59,026 nucleotides of DNA, from NCBI GenBank assembly GCA_035540635.1, contig DATLGH010000092.1:1-59026 (forward strand). The letters are read 5' to 3'. Numbering within the stretch: the stretch's first letter is position 1; every line of letters starts with the position of its first letter. This document shows positions 40,906-50,547 of the stretch, piece by piece. This stretch comes from Egibacteraceae bacterium (lineage in GTDB: Bacteria; Actinomycetota; Nitriliruptoria; Euzebyales; Egibacteraceae). Below the pieces are notes generated by a model. That model made no database searches, had not been told where the DNA came from, and saw only the letters and a list, made by a program, of their open reading frames with translations. The translations under genes and the position numbers were made by a program.

Positions 40906-42855
40906 TCACCCGCCAGCTTCACCGATCATCGGCATCGGTGACGGCATCGCGAACGCATCCAAGTAAGTCCTGATCGAACCCTCCGCAACGTCGAGTCCGG
41001 CGGTACTCCGCGATGCGATCGCCAGCGCAGCGTTGGAGACCAGGCGCGCAGCGTGTGACAACGGCGCAGCAGCGTCGGCGGGCAGGACTGCTCGTGCGCC
41101 ATCGATCGCGTCCGCGACGAGTTCGAGGCGAGCGGCTAGCCGAGCGGCCCGGCGCTCGCTTCCCCAGCCGTCGTATGCCTCGTTGAAGGCGTGCGCTGCA
41201 TCGTTTAGGGCGAGCCAGGCGACCGCCGCCGCAGCGGATGCCGGGGTCTCGACTGCGAGGCGATTCGCTGCGTTAGCGGGCAGAAACGTGCAGAGAGGGA
41301 GCGGACGGAACGAGTTCACGGCTTTGCGCCAGACCTTGTCGGCGATCTCGATCGCTGCGCGCGACAGGTCAATCACCGGCTCAGGCGCTTTTTGGGTCAT
41401 CACGACGACGCGGTCGGGGCTGATGCGGCCTGACGCCTCGAGAACGGCTTGGAAGCAAGGTTCGATCGCGCTGAACGGGACATCATCGACCGTCACAGTT
41501 AGGACGCCGTTGTCGAATTCCCAATCGTGAACGTGCAGTCCGTTCGTCCCGAAGCGCGCCAAAGCGCCATGAAGATCGATGACCTTTCCGGTGTTGGGCG
41601 GTCGATGGATGTCGAGCAATCGGCCGAGAAGGTCGGATTCGGAACGAGCACATGTCCAACCGCATTCGGCGCCCGACATGAGGGCGTACGCGCGCTCGGT
41701 TGCCTCGACTAGCTCGTCGACGGCCACCTCGGCCTCCCCCACCAATAGCACCCCGCGTCTGCCGTCCCATTCGAAGTCCTCGTGGGCGGACGCGTTCCGC
41801 GCTGACGTGAGGATCACGCCTGCCGCCTCACGGCTCAGTGGGTGGCCGTCCGCCAAAAGTTGATCGCGCAGGGATGCGAGCTCGGGCATCCTGTCGAGGT
41901 CACGCCCGCGAAGCCGGAGGATCGTCCATGCCCATGGCCGAAGCTGACCTTCGACCATCCTGCGATACAGGTCGAGGCGCAACGGCGCCTGCTCGGCAAG
42001 GGTCCGAGCCTCCTCCAGCTGCGCTGTGACCCTCAGCATCGCGGCGTGGTTGGCCGCGCTGCGATCTACGCGATACTTCAGATCGCGCAGTGGCGTCGCG
42101 GCCACCTCAGGATCGGTGAGAAGTAGATCTGCGATAAGTGACCTCACCTGGACCGCCGCACGCAAAGAGAGGAGTGGCCGCGGTCCCAAGAACAGCGCGC
42201 CGGCGGCGCGGAGCCCGTCAATCGGGTTCGGTGGGCTCGAAGTGATGAGCGCCAGCACGCCATCAACGATGCGCGTCAGGTCCGCCTCGCGGCCGTGGAA
42301 GTAGGCGACGACCCGAGCCGGCGAGAACACCCCGCGGGCGTCACACACTGCGGCGCGTGAGACGCCGAAGAGAGCCTCAACTGGATTAACCACGGTGGGC
42401 GGATTGCACCCGAGCAGGCTGTCGAATGCGGCTCGCATCCTTTCGTCCCAGCTCCGGATGTCGATGCTGGCTGGTTGAGTGACTCCTTGAAGGGCTGCCA
42501 TCCCGATCTCGAAAGCAGCGTCACGGATCGGAACGGCGGTGTTCCCGGGACCGAGCGCTGAAAGGCACCAGAGATCGAGCGTGAAACCTGTCACTTGCTC
42601 GGCGAGCGCTGAAGCGGCGGTGCTCAATCCGGCAGCATCGTCCGCCAGCGCAGCGCCGATTACCGCACGCGCGGGTGCGAGAACAGTCGACTCGGCTCGC
42701 TCAGCTATTCTCACTAGTCCGGCGTCCCGAAGCGCTTGATCCCACTGCACCCGAGTCACGGGAACGACCGGTGCGGGCGGGGTCGGCACGGCACGCAACG
42801 CGTTCAGAGCCGAAGACACCAGCCGTTTGCGCGCGGTGGCGGGCAGTGCGCTCAT
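40906..42855 (-). CDS. Large helical protein of unknown function with a HEPN-type RNASAH motif
   Basis: I do not recognise the 649-residue protein as a whole. It is mostly helical and has no membrane segment. At residues 353-358 it has RNASAH within AAGVILTSARNASAHEDFEW, which fits the R-polar-x3-H catalytic motif of HEPN ribonucleases, set in a helix as expected. The flanking segment (ELASLRDQLLADGHPLSREA) could be the rest of a small HEPN domain. A Cys pair occurs in SGAECGWTC. Its ATG overlaps the HNH gene stop (ATGA), so it is the last gene of the defence operon and a candidate abortive-infection effector. Confidence 0.5.
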   Translation of the reverse strand: MSALPATARKRLVSSALNALRAVPTPPAPVVPVTRVQWDQALRDAGLVRIAERAESTVLAPARAVIGAALADDAAGLSTAASALAEQVTGFTLDLWCLSALGPGNTAVPIRDAAFEIGMAALQGVTQPASIDIRSWDERMRAAFDSLLGCNPPTVVNPVEALFGVSRAAVCDARGVFSPARVVAYFHGREADLTRIVDGVLALITSSPPNPIDGLRAAGALFLGPRPLLSLRAAVQVRSLIADLLLTDPEVAATPLRDLKYRVDRSAANHAAMLRVTAQLEEARTLAEQAPLRLDLYRRMVEGQLRPWAWTILRLRGRDLDRMPELASLRDQLLADGHPLSREAAGVILTSARNASAHEDFEWDGRRGVLLVGEAEVAVDELVEATERAYALMSGAECGWTCARSESDLLGRLLDIHRPPNTGKVIDLHGALARFGTNGLHVHDWEFDNGVLTVTVDDVPFSAIEPCFQAVLEASGRISPDRVVVMTQKAPEPVIDLSRAAIEIADKVWRKAVNSFRPLPLCTFLPANAANRLAVETPASAAAAVAWLALNDAAHAFNEAYDGWGSERRAARLAARLELVADAIDGARAVLPADAAAPLSHAARLVSNAALAIASRSTAGLDVAEGSIRTYLDAFAMPSPMPMIGEAGG

Positions 42856-43550
42856 CGCTCAGTGAACCGGACTTCGACGGCAAGGTACTCACGCAGCACA
42901 AGTTTGACGATGCTCCTCTCGTCGAATTCGACCGCGTACCGAAACCGGTTTGGCTGGACAAGCAGCCAGCCGAGAGCTGCCCCGACGTTCCCTTCGCAAA
43001 GGCCGAGAGCCTGTCGTGTGATCATGCGGCTCCCTACCTCGGCGAAGACCGCTGGTGGCGGGGAGTGTTCGAACGCATTGCGCGTGCTGCCATCCATGGT
43101 GTGCAGCGGCCGGAAGCCGACGCGCGCCGACATCCCAAGCGCAGGCTCAGCGAGTTCGTAGGCCCACAACCCGCGCGCCATCTTCTCGACCACCCGGCGG
43201 ACGCGACCGGCCTCAGCCTCAACGGTGACGGCTTCCGGGTCTAGGGCCGCTCGGAACCTGGCGGCGAGCGCGGCGCTCCGTCCGAGCGCGCGGCGCACGC
43301 GTGGCCGCTCGAGGTCCTCCGGTACGGCACTTCCGCATGCGGCCACCTCAATCAAGCAGGCGACGTACTCCTCATCGACTGACGCGCTTGAGTTGCAGGG
43401 CCCACACGTCCCGACCACCGGTAAGTTGGTGGGGAAGGGTTCGTCAAGGAATGCTTTGGGCGGGACGTGGTCACGCGTCCGCGGCAAGCCGCCGCACTGC
43501 GCACAGAACGCCGCATGGCGCTCGTCGGAGTTCGGTGTGATGGCCCTCAC
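42852..43550 (-). CDS. HNH endonuclease-like protein
   Basis: The 232-residue protein has an N-terminal zinc-ribbon HNH-type centre: FCAQCGG, then RTRDHVPPKAFLD (the DH pair), then VVGTCGPCNSSAS (second CxxC and Asn). This is the layout of HNH nucleases in which two CxxC pairs bind zinc. The remainder, about 150 residues, is of unknown fold. GTG 43550 is chosen because the zinc ribbon normally lies near the N-terminus and TACTCT lies 6 nt upstream; ATG 43688 in the same frame is possible. The upstream gap 43,551-43,822 holds only that promoter and a 12-bp palindrome CCCTGATCAGGG (43817-43828). Confidence 0.65.
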   Translation of the reverse strand: MRAITPNSDERHAAFCAQCGGLPRTRDHVPPKAFLDEPFPTNLPVVGTCGPCNSSASVDEEYVACLIEVAACGSAVPEDLERPRVRRALGRSAALAARFRAALDPEAVTVEAEAGRVRRVVEKMARGLWAYELAEPALGMSARVGFRPLHTMDGSTRNAFEHSPPPAVFAEVGSRMITRQALGLCEGNVGAALGWLLVQPNRFRYAVEFDERSIVKLVLREYLAVEVRFTER

Positions 43551-43556
43551 GCGTCG

Positions 43557-43562
43557 AGAGTA
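43557..43562 (-). promoter_or_regulatory. -10 element (TACTCT) of the HNH/HEPN gene pair
   Basis: TACTCT on the minus strand ends 6 nt before GTG 43550, matching the leaderless pattern seen elsewhere in this window, so this pair may be expressed apart from the helicase operon. Confidence 0.35.
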
Positions 43563-43822
43563 CGCGGCGGGCCGTGACGCCGAGTCGGGATTCCGGGCCC
43601 CCGGGCTCGCCGGCTTGGCAACCGCACGACCGCGTGTCGGCAGATGTTGACAAACACCGACCGCGCCAACGCTGGCGTCGGGCGTCATCGGCCTACTCGG
43701 ACCCTGCCGCCGTCCGCCTGTCGACCCGGCCGGAGTCCATCTACACCTTCCTTTCGCCACGGGCGGTACGGGCTGGTGAGCGGTGAGTACGGACTGAAAC
43801 GTCAAATGCGCGAACGCCCTGA

Positions 43823-44974
43823 TCAGGGAGCTGTGCTGACGATCTGAGGAAGATCGTCCACCCTGGCAATGACCGTGCGATTGGTGGGCATTAGGGTGCC
43901 GCCCGCCCGTCTGGCGAGGCCTACGACACGGATGCGCGTTCCTTGCTGTACCTGACGAAGCACGGGATAGGTCGCTGGTGAGAGTGGGGAGAGCGCGGCA
44001 ACGTCTCCCGCCTCTTCGGTTCCCTCGTCAACTCGCAACTGAAGCGCGAGAGCTGATCCGCTGTGAATCGGTTCCGGCACCGAGGACGCCAGGCCGCCCA
44101 CTGCCGCTGTCCCGAGGTGCTCACGCCACGAGCTGCCGGCGGCTGCCCAGAACGCCGGGCAGACCAACTGAAATGGACACCACCGGCACGTTTCGGGCGA
44201 CGGGCTCGCAAGGTCAAGAACGCCCGCACCACCCGAGACTGCGTCGTTGTACTTGTCGAGCAACTCAAGGGTCTCCGCCGCCACTCGCTCGCAGTCCCCC
44301 GCGTCGAACTCGATCTCGACAGGAAGGCCCTCCATCGGAAGGAGCACGCCGCGGGCGGGCCAGCGCCCAGTCGAGTCTCTGACCAGGAACGCGTAGAGCT
44401 GAAGCTGCCGGACGTACGTCGCCTTCACGACATGGTCCTCTCGGTGCTCAATCACGTCGCCGGTCTTGTAATCGATGACGGCGTCGCCCCGCAGCAGATC
44501 TGGACGCCCCACAAGTCGGCCGCCAGCGGCTGTGAGCCATCGTTCGTGACGATTCGTAGGGCGGCTGTCGCCAACAACCGGTGGCATACCTGCGTTGGCC
44601 ACCTCAGCACCTCCGTCACCCCCGATCTCATGCGCCCGCATCAGCGCCATGGCCCGGATGAGGTGGTAGCCGGGCCAGCGGTCTGGAACGCCGAACCGGC
44701 GGTTGAGTGGGTGCGCCTCCGCGCGCTCGTGCTGTTCGCGGACCGCTTGCTCCCATACGTCGGCTGCGCTGGCGTCGCTCGCGTGCGCACCCGCGGCCGC
44801 GAGGACCTCGTGATACGCCGTACCGAGCCACGCCTTCGGATTCCCGAGTACCAGTGCAGTGGCGTTCTCCAAGCGGGACAGGCCAGCCCGAAGAGGGCAG
44901 AGCCGAAGCAGCTCTGCAAGGCTGGGGCTTACGGTCCAGATCGTCGTCAGCTCAAGCGGCGGCGGAGCCGGCAT
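43823..44974 (-). CDS. Cas4/RecB-like PD-(D/E)XK nuclease with an iron-sulfur cysteine set
   Basis: The 383-residue protein has the PD-(D/E)XK layout: His55 in GTAYHEVL, Asp159 in VGRPDLL, Asp168-x-Lys170 in AVIDYKTGD, and the QxxxY motif QLQLYAFL. Cys26 (LRLCPLRA) and the C-terminal trio Cys263/Cys266/Cys272 (CRWCPFQLVCP) match the 4Fe-4S ligands of Cas4, AddB and PDDEXK_1 exonucleases. A C-terminal extension of about 110 residues looks like an OB-fold (GTRIRVVGLARR). Its ATG lies 2 bp after the helicase stop, so it is co-translated and probably processes DNA ends made by the helicase. Confidence 0.85.
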   Translation of the reverse strand: MPAPPPLELTTIWTVSPSLAELLRLCPLRAGLSRLENATALVLGNPKAWLGTAYHEVLAAAGAHASDASAADVWEQAVREQHERAEAHPLNRRFGVPDRWPGYHLIRAMALMRAHEIGGDGGAEVANAGMPPVVGDSRPTNRHERWLTAAGGRLVGRPDLLRGDAVIDYKTGDVIEHREDHVVKATYVRQLQLYAFLVRDSTGRWPARGVLLPMEGLPVEIEFDAGDCERVAAETLELLDKYNDAVSGGAGVLDLASPSPETCRWCPFQLVCPAFWAAAGSSWREHLGTAAVGGLASSVPEPIHSGSALALQLRVDEGTEEAGDVAALSPLSPATYPVLRQVQQGTRIRVVGLARRAGGTLMPTNRTVIARVDDLPQIVSTAP

Positions 44975-44976
44975 GA

Positions 44977-47900
44977 TCAGAATGGCCTCCGCAGCACCTC
45001 GAACACCGACTTGAACTGCACCTGCTGGCACCCAGCTGCCACGGCCTGCGCATAGGCGGCGGCGAGCTGCGGTCCGAAGCTGATGGGGTTGGAGTCCCAC
45101 AAGGGATGCGTGATTATCTCGGCTTGGTTAGCTCGGCGGCCTGCCTGCAACCCGCCGAACGTGACCTGCTGCCAGCCCGGCATCGCCGCGAAATAGGGGG
45201 CTGCCGCCGCGACATCTAGGCCTTGCCAGTACGGAACAGTGAAGTCGATCGAAGCCGTGGGGTCCAGCGCCAGCCGAGCGAGATCAAGCCCGAGCCGCCA
45301 GTCGAGAATACTGTGATACGGCAGGTTGCTGAAGTCTCGAAGACAGTCAGGACAGGATGTCGTGCAAGCATTTGGCCCAGGCCCTGCGTGCTGTTGGCCC
45401 ACGAGGAAGCCGTGGAAGGCGGGGCTTCCTTGCCCCACCATGTAGTGGAGCAGGGCCTCGGTCTCGGGGGGATCGCCCAGCAGCGAGGCGTACCCAGCCC
45501 CATTTTCCAAACTGTCGGAGAGAAAGATCTGCCCGATGATGTCGCCACCCGCGTCCCGAAGGACCCGCAGGCCGACGTTGATCTCGCGCTCGTGCACGTC
45601 GAGGCGGTCAGCCGCGGCTCGCCGAGCCAAGAAGCCGAACGAGTACAGCGCAGCGCGGGTAGCGAGGCCGTCATCGCCGGCGGGGGACCTCCGAACTCCC
45701 GCCGGCCAATTGGAAATTCCGAGGACCATCACGTCCGTCGTCTTGACCGAACCCAAGGCTCGCTGATCTACGCCGGCGCCGGGATCAATCGGCGGGTTGT
45801 TCACTCCGATGTTCGCCAGCGACAGTCGCGTCACCCACGTTTCACCCTGCGCGAGCTTCTCAAAGTCGAACAGGTGGCCGTCGTTGTCGTTGATGACGTA
45901 GACCGTCTCCTGGTCTGCCCACACCTCGAAGTTCGCCTGCTGCGTCACGGGCAGCGGCGTCACGCCCATCTTCGGTCGCGAAGCGCGCGGGGTCCACTCG
46001 AACGTGCCGTCGAAGTCGCGGCTCCGGCCGTACCAGGTTCGGAATCCAGCCGGTTGCGAGAGGCTGGTGATCCTGTACCCGGGGTCCTGCTGCGGCGTCG
46101 CCCCACAGACGGAGCAGTTCGCAGGCGGGGGTTGAGTGCCATCGACGGCTTGGCAAGCCGAGCAGACGCCGACATCAAGTGGTGGACCCAGCGGATCGGC
46201 AGCCTCCGCGGGCTGATTGCCCTGCGGTCGGTAGTCCACAACGCCCACCGCGGTGTGGATCAGCCCGTCCTTCACGGTTTCCGAGCCGGGCGCGAACTGG
46301 CTGATCGCGATATCCAGTTCTCGATCGACCACATCATCTGGTGGCCAGGGATACGCGCGCGTCGGGCGGTCATGGAACAGGTATCGCGTCCGGGTGGGAA
46401 AGCCGAACATCGGTAGGACGCCGGCGTTCGCGAGCCGCTCGCTGAGGGCAGCCTGCGGGTAGCGCGGATCAGTTGAGACCGCCGTGACGTCCTGCGCCAG
46501 CTGCTGCGTGCAGTAGTTGATCAGTGCCTGGCGCTGTGCCTGGAGCACGGGGTCGCTGTAGGACAGCAGGACGTCCGTGACCCTGCCGACCTCGACCGCG
46601 TTCTGCTGGAGCCAGGCCGAGACAAGTTGCGCGGTCGTCGCTCCGGGAGGACTGCCCGGCGGAGGCTGCGGCGGCGGCTGGGTCCATGCCGAAGCAGCGC
46701 CGAACTCACCATGCACGCTCTCCCCACCACCGCCCGCGAACAGGTTCAGCGCCGCGAATCCCTGCCGCAGCATTTCCTTTGTTAAGACCCGCTTGATGAT
46801 GCTCTCGCGTCGCATGTCCACGTACGGCTGCGGAGGCGGATCCGACGTGATGCGCTGGGGGCGCTGGAAGTAGTAGTCATCGTGACTACGGCCCCGGCAA
46901 AGGGTCAGCGCCACCGACATGCCCGAACCTCGGCGGCCGGCTCGACCAACTCGCTGCTGGTAGTTGAAGCGCATGGGCGGCATGTTCGCCATCATCACCG
47001 CGACGAGCGTGCCGATGTCGACGCCCGCCTCCATGGTCGTGGTGACGCTCAAGAGGTCCACTGGGTCGGCCAGGGGATTCTCTTGCGGTGCAGGCAAGCA
47101 GATGTCCTGGAACAGCCGCTGCCGGCGCCGTGCATCCGACTTGTTCGTTTGGCCCGTGAGTTCCTCGCAGTTCAATCGGAAGAGGCCCCCTGCCAAAGTC
47201 GCCAGATAGGAGTAGTAGTCCGGTGACAGCTGGGCACCTGCAGTCGCCTGCGCCGGACCCAACTGAGCCAAGCAGTCAGCGCACACGCCGCCGGAGGGGT
47301 TGATGTGCGTGCGCCGGCATTGAGTGCACTCGAAGTAGGTGGAGGCAGGACCCGCCAGGCAAATTGAGGGAACGTTCAGGTAGAAGTGAGCGGTGTCGAG
47401 AACGCCCGCCGCCGTGAGGAAGTCGAAGACGTCGCTCATGTAGTTGATTGCATTCAGCCCGGCCCGCTGCGCGATCGTCGTGAGGTATGCCGCGACATAA
47501 CCCGGTGCCGAGTTCAGAGACGTGCAGGAATGCGTCGAGAGACGCTTGCGCGCCCCGAAGAGGAAGATCGCACCGTCGGCGCCTTCTTGGACCAACTGGG
47601 CGGGCGCGGGAGTCGCGAGGCGATCGACTGTTGGCAGCGCCAGCAGGAGGGACTCGATGCTCCTGCGCCCAGATGCGAAGATGATGTCCATCAGCTCCAC
47701 GAGGGCCCCGTCCTGCAGCCGGGTCAGGTGAACCTGCTGCGGCTGCGTCAGGTGGCCTGGCGGCTTGGGTGTCGGTGCAGCACCGGATGGCCAAAGATGC
47801 AAGTCCCTCCAACTGCCCCGGCGATTCTGTGGGTCGGTCCACATGACTGCCTGGGTGTAGCCGGCCGGGTTCATTCCCTCAGCGAGCATTCGCTCTGCGA

Positions 47901-50547
47901 CGTCAGCAGCGATCTGGGTCAGCCGGAAGGGGCCCGAGGTGGCCCTTTGAATGATCTGCTGTGCCGCCTGCTGGTTTGACAGGCCGGGATACGTGGCGCA
48001 CGGGATCGCTGCCGTTGTCGGGTTGAGTCCCATCGCTAGCACCGTCGCGTCGGCCGGGTGGGCGCTCGCGAAAGCTGCCGCGGCAGCCTGGTCTTGTGGT
48101 GACAGTTGCTGCCCTTGGCACTGCGCTGCGAAGGTTTGCGGGCCGACTCCTTGCTGGGCGATGGAAGCCACCAAGGCTTGGCGGAGCGCATCACGGTAGT
48201 GGGAGAAGCGCATCCCCGCGGACAGCTTCGCCGCATCCTGCCGGCTGTCAGAGAACACCACGAGCTTCCGATCGCTGGAGAGCGGGGGCTGAGCCAGGTC
48301 CCTGAGAAGCGTGTCAGACAGCACCTGCGCAATTTTCTGAAAGCCCGTTCTCTGAGTACGGATCGGGGACGTGAGGACATCGCGGCCGCGCCAGTCGGCA
48401 TCGCACCTCGGGCAGATGGAAGGGTAGCCTTCACGTCCTGCGGGCGGATCCGGTGGGTTCGCGCCATGAACGGCGGGCACATAGTAGAGGTAGCCTGCGA
48501 TGTTCCCGGCCTTGAAACCGAGCCCTACGCTCCCGTCCGCCGGGTCGAAGCTTGCCTGCCGCCAGCGCCGGGGGATTCCATCCTGGATCCACTGAGGAGT
48601 ACCAGGAGCCTGGTTACCCGAGGCAGGCCAGAAGACGGCGTAGCGATCGTAGTCCCGGTCGAACGACGAAAGATCCGGCGCGGCCTCAAGGTTCGGTCGG
48701 TCAGGGCTCAGATACCACTCATTCGGGTTCCCTGTACCGCGACGATAGCCCCCGAAGAAGACCTCACCGCAAGGCTCGCAGTAGAGGAGCTCGAGGACGC
48801 GTGAGCCGCACTGGCACGTCAGCGTGGGGACGTAATGCAGGGCACCTGCTGGGCAGGGGTTGGAGCGAGCGGGGGACTGGCTGCATGCGGGAGAGGTGCA
48901 GATCCAAAGGCCCTGGAGGTTGCGCAGCATGAGGTGCACGCGCATCGGAAGCGGCGCCTGATCGGATGCGTTGCGCGCATGGGACAGCGCGGTAAACAGG
49001 CCGTCGACTGCATCAGCCGCCTGCTGCGCCGGGGCACCAGGGAATAGAACCGGCGCGAGATCCTGAGGTGGCCGCGGCACGATCTGTTGGTTGACCGTGG
49101 ATGCAAGCCGGAGGGCATCAGGTGCACCGACGTGAATAAGGGCAGCGTTGAGCCCTGCTTGCGGCGTTGCCCCAGCGGGTTGCACAGGTGCTCCGATGGC
49201 CGCGAGCAGGGCGCTTGTCGATTGAGGCAGCCCTGCTGGGCCTGTGGTGGCTACGCTCTGCCCGAAGGTCTCAAACGCCGGGGCGTGTGGAGCAAGAGTC
49301 GCCCGCGCGCCGGGACTCGGCGGGACTACGTACGTTGAGCCGCCGATGACCCGGAATCGATTCCTATCCCGCCCGAAGAACTGCTCAAGATACTGGAGCC
49401 CCGAGGTGCCGCTCTCGAGCGAAGCACTCGAAGAAATGATCCTGAGTTGATCAGAATCCGGAGCAAGGCCGAGTCGGTCGAGGAGAACACGCAACAGGTA
49501 TGCGACCTCGGTCCCCGGCGTGCCCCTATACGTGTGAAGCTCGTCGACTACGAGATGGAAGACTCGCTCTGGCGACTCCTCCAGCCAGGCGCGCGTCTGA
49601 TCGAAGATGCTCGTTTCGATCGCACGCATAAGCATGATGTTGAGCATCGAGTAGTTCGTGATGAGAATGTCGGGTGGTGCGTCCTGCATGTCCCACCGGG
49701 ACCACATCTCCGCGCCATCCATGCTCTGGAAGAAGCGCTGGGCCGCGCTCCCGGCAACGGCCTGCGCGTCCTGGTGAATGCTTCGCATCTCGTCACGAAG
49801 GCGCCCGGTGTTGGACGAGGTGCGTTCGCCTGACACCGGAGTGCGACCGGTGTACCGGCCGAAGTAGATCTGGTTCCCGTGCCGGTGAGCCTGCAGCCAG
49901 GAGCGGGCGCCGGGACTATCGAGGGCTTCCCGCAGGCGGGCGAGCTGGTCTTCGACCAGCGCGTTGAGGGGGTACAGGATGAGGGCTCGAACTGCAGCTG
50001 TTCGGCCCTCATGACCCCGTTGAGAAACGCGACGAGCCCACCGCCGCCGTGTGCCCTGCATCGTGAAATGGTTCCACCAGTCCCACTGGGGCGGCCGCTG
50101 GCCCGGCGCTGGCCACGCCGCGGATTCACGCACGATGTTAGCCACTACGGGCAGCAGGAAGCACTCCGTCTTTCCAGAGCCCGTCCCCGTAGTCACCACG
50201 GTGTCCATGCCGTTGACGACGACCTGTTCGAACACGTCCCTCTGGTGCTGGTACAGCGTGAGGTTGGGGGGGAAGAGGCCTTGAGATACGAAATCGGCAG
50301 CCTCGGTGATCTCCGCCTGCTGCCAGCTCGTTCCCAGGAGGGCTTGGGCCGCCTGCCCGAACGACTGATTCGACGACCGGTACGCGGGCACGGGCTCGAT
50401 CAGCGGGTACCGGTAAATCCGGCCGTCTTGGTCGAGAAGCTGCCGCCGCTCCGCGGTGAGGTCGCCGTAGCGGATGTCGAACGGGCTGTCGAGGTACCGC
50501 AGGTACATGTCCCGCAGGTTCTCGAAGAAGCGGATCGGATTGCTCAT
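44977..50547 (-). CDS. druE: Giant DEAD/DExH helicase with a DUF1998-type C-terminus (DruE-like)
   Basis: The 1,856-residue protein has Walker A TTGTGSGKT (119-127), DExH box LVVDELH (333-338), SSASLES (motif III), a wide insertion with zinc ribbons (CPRCDADW; CTQCRRTHI...CADC), and motif VI QRVGRAGRRGSG near residue 1200. A further CxxC ribbon (CSACQ...CSVCG) leads to a DUF1998/MZB-type end, TTSCPDCLRDFSNLPYHSIL near 1725. Size and helicase-plus-DUF1998 fusion are those of DruE, the shared protein of Druantia systems; DISARM carries these as two proteins. The start is an ATGA overlap with the upstream gene. Confidence 0.8.
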   Translation of the reverse strand: MSNPIRFFENLRDMYLRYLDSPFDIRYGDLTAERRQLLDQDGRIYRYPLIEPVPAYRSSNQSFGQAAQALLGTSWQQAEITEAADFVSQGLFPPNLTLYQHQRDVFEQVVVNGMDTVVTTGTGSGKTECFLLPVVANIVRESAAWPAPGQRPPQWDWWNHFTMQGTRRRWARRVSQRGHEGRTAAVRALILYPLNALVEDQLARLREALDSPGARSWLQAHRHGNQIYFGRYTGRTPVSGERTSSNTGRLRDEMRSIHQDAQAVAGSAAQRFFQSMDGAEMWSRWDMQDAPPDILITNYSMLNIMLMRAIETSIFDQTRAWLEESPERVFHLVVDELHTYRGTPGTEVAYLLRVLLDRLGLAPDSDQLRIISSSASLESGTSGLQYLEQFFGRDRNRFRVIGGSTYVVPPSPGARATLAPHAPAFETFGQSVATTGPAGLPQSTSALLAAIGAPVQPAGATPQAGLNAALIHVGAPDALRLASTVNQQIVPRPPQDLAPVLFPGAPAQQAADAVDGLFTALSHARNASDQAPLPMRVHLMLRNLQGLWICTSPACSQSPARSNPCPAGALHYVPTLTCQCGSRVLELLYCEPCGEVFFGGYRRGTGNPNEWYLSPDRPNLEAAPDLSSFDRDYDRYAVFWPASGNQAPGTPQWIQDGIPRRWRQASFDPADGSVGLGFKAGNIAGYLYYVPAVHGANPPDPPAGREGYPSICPRCDADWRGRDVLTSPIRTQRTGFQKIAQVLSDTLLRDLAQPPLSSDRKLVVFSDSRQDAAKLSAGMRFSHYRDALRQALVASIAQQGVGPQTFAAQCQGQQLSPQDQAAAAAFASAHPADATVLAMGLNPTTAAIPCATYPGLSNQQAAQQIIQRATSGPFRLTQIAADVAERMLAEGMNPAGYTQAVMWTDPQNRRGSWRDLHLWPSGAAPTPKPPGHLTQPQQVHLTRLQDGALVELMDIIFASGRRSIESLLLALPTVDRLATPAPAQLVQEGADGAIFLFGARKRLSTHSCTSLNSAPGYVAAYLTTIAQRAGLNAINYMSDVFDFLTAAGVLDTAHFYLNVPSICLAGPASTYFECTQCRRTHINPSGGVCADCLAQLGPAQATAGAQLSPDYYSYLATLAGGLFRLNCEELTGQTNKSDARRRQRLFQDICLPAPQENPLADPVDLLSVTTTMEAGVDIGTLVAVMMANMPPMRFNYQQRVGRAGRRGSGMSVALTLCRGRSHDDYYFQRPQRITSDPPPQPYVDMRRESIIKRVLTKEMLRQGFAALNLFAGGGGESVHGEFGAASAWTQPPPQPPPGSPPGATTAQLVSAWLQQNAVEVGRVTDVLLSYSDPVLQAQRQALINYCTQQLAQDVTAVSTDPRYPQAALSERLANAGVLPMFGFPTRTRYLFHDRPTRAYPWPPDDVVDRELDIAISQFAPGSETVKDGLIHTAVGVVDYRPQGNQPAEAADPLGPPLDVGVCSACQAVDGTQPPPANCSVCGATPQQDPGYRITSLSQPAGFRTWYGRSRDFDGTFEWTPRASRPKMGVTPLPVTQQANFEVWADQETVYVINDNDGHLFDFEKLAQGETWVTRLSLANIGVNNPPIDPGAGVDQRALGSVKTTDVMVLGISNWPAGVRRSPAGDDGLATRAALYSFGFLARRAAADRLDVHEREINVGLRVLRDAGGDIIGQIFLSDSLENGAGYASLLGDPPETEALLHYMVGQGSPAFHGFLVGQQHAGPGPNACTTSCPDCLRDFSNLPYHSILDWRLGLDLARLALDPTASIDFTVPYWQGLDVAAAAPYFAAMPGWQQVTFGGLQAGRRANQAEIITHPLWDSNPISFGPQLAAAYAQAVAAGCQQVQFKSVFEVLRRPF

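Noticed and set aside
43817-43828. Palindrome CCCTGATCAGGG at the end of the Cas4-like gene
   Set aside because: It overlaps coding sequence and a stop codon and has a loop of only 4 nt; too little evidence to call it a terminator or operator.
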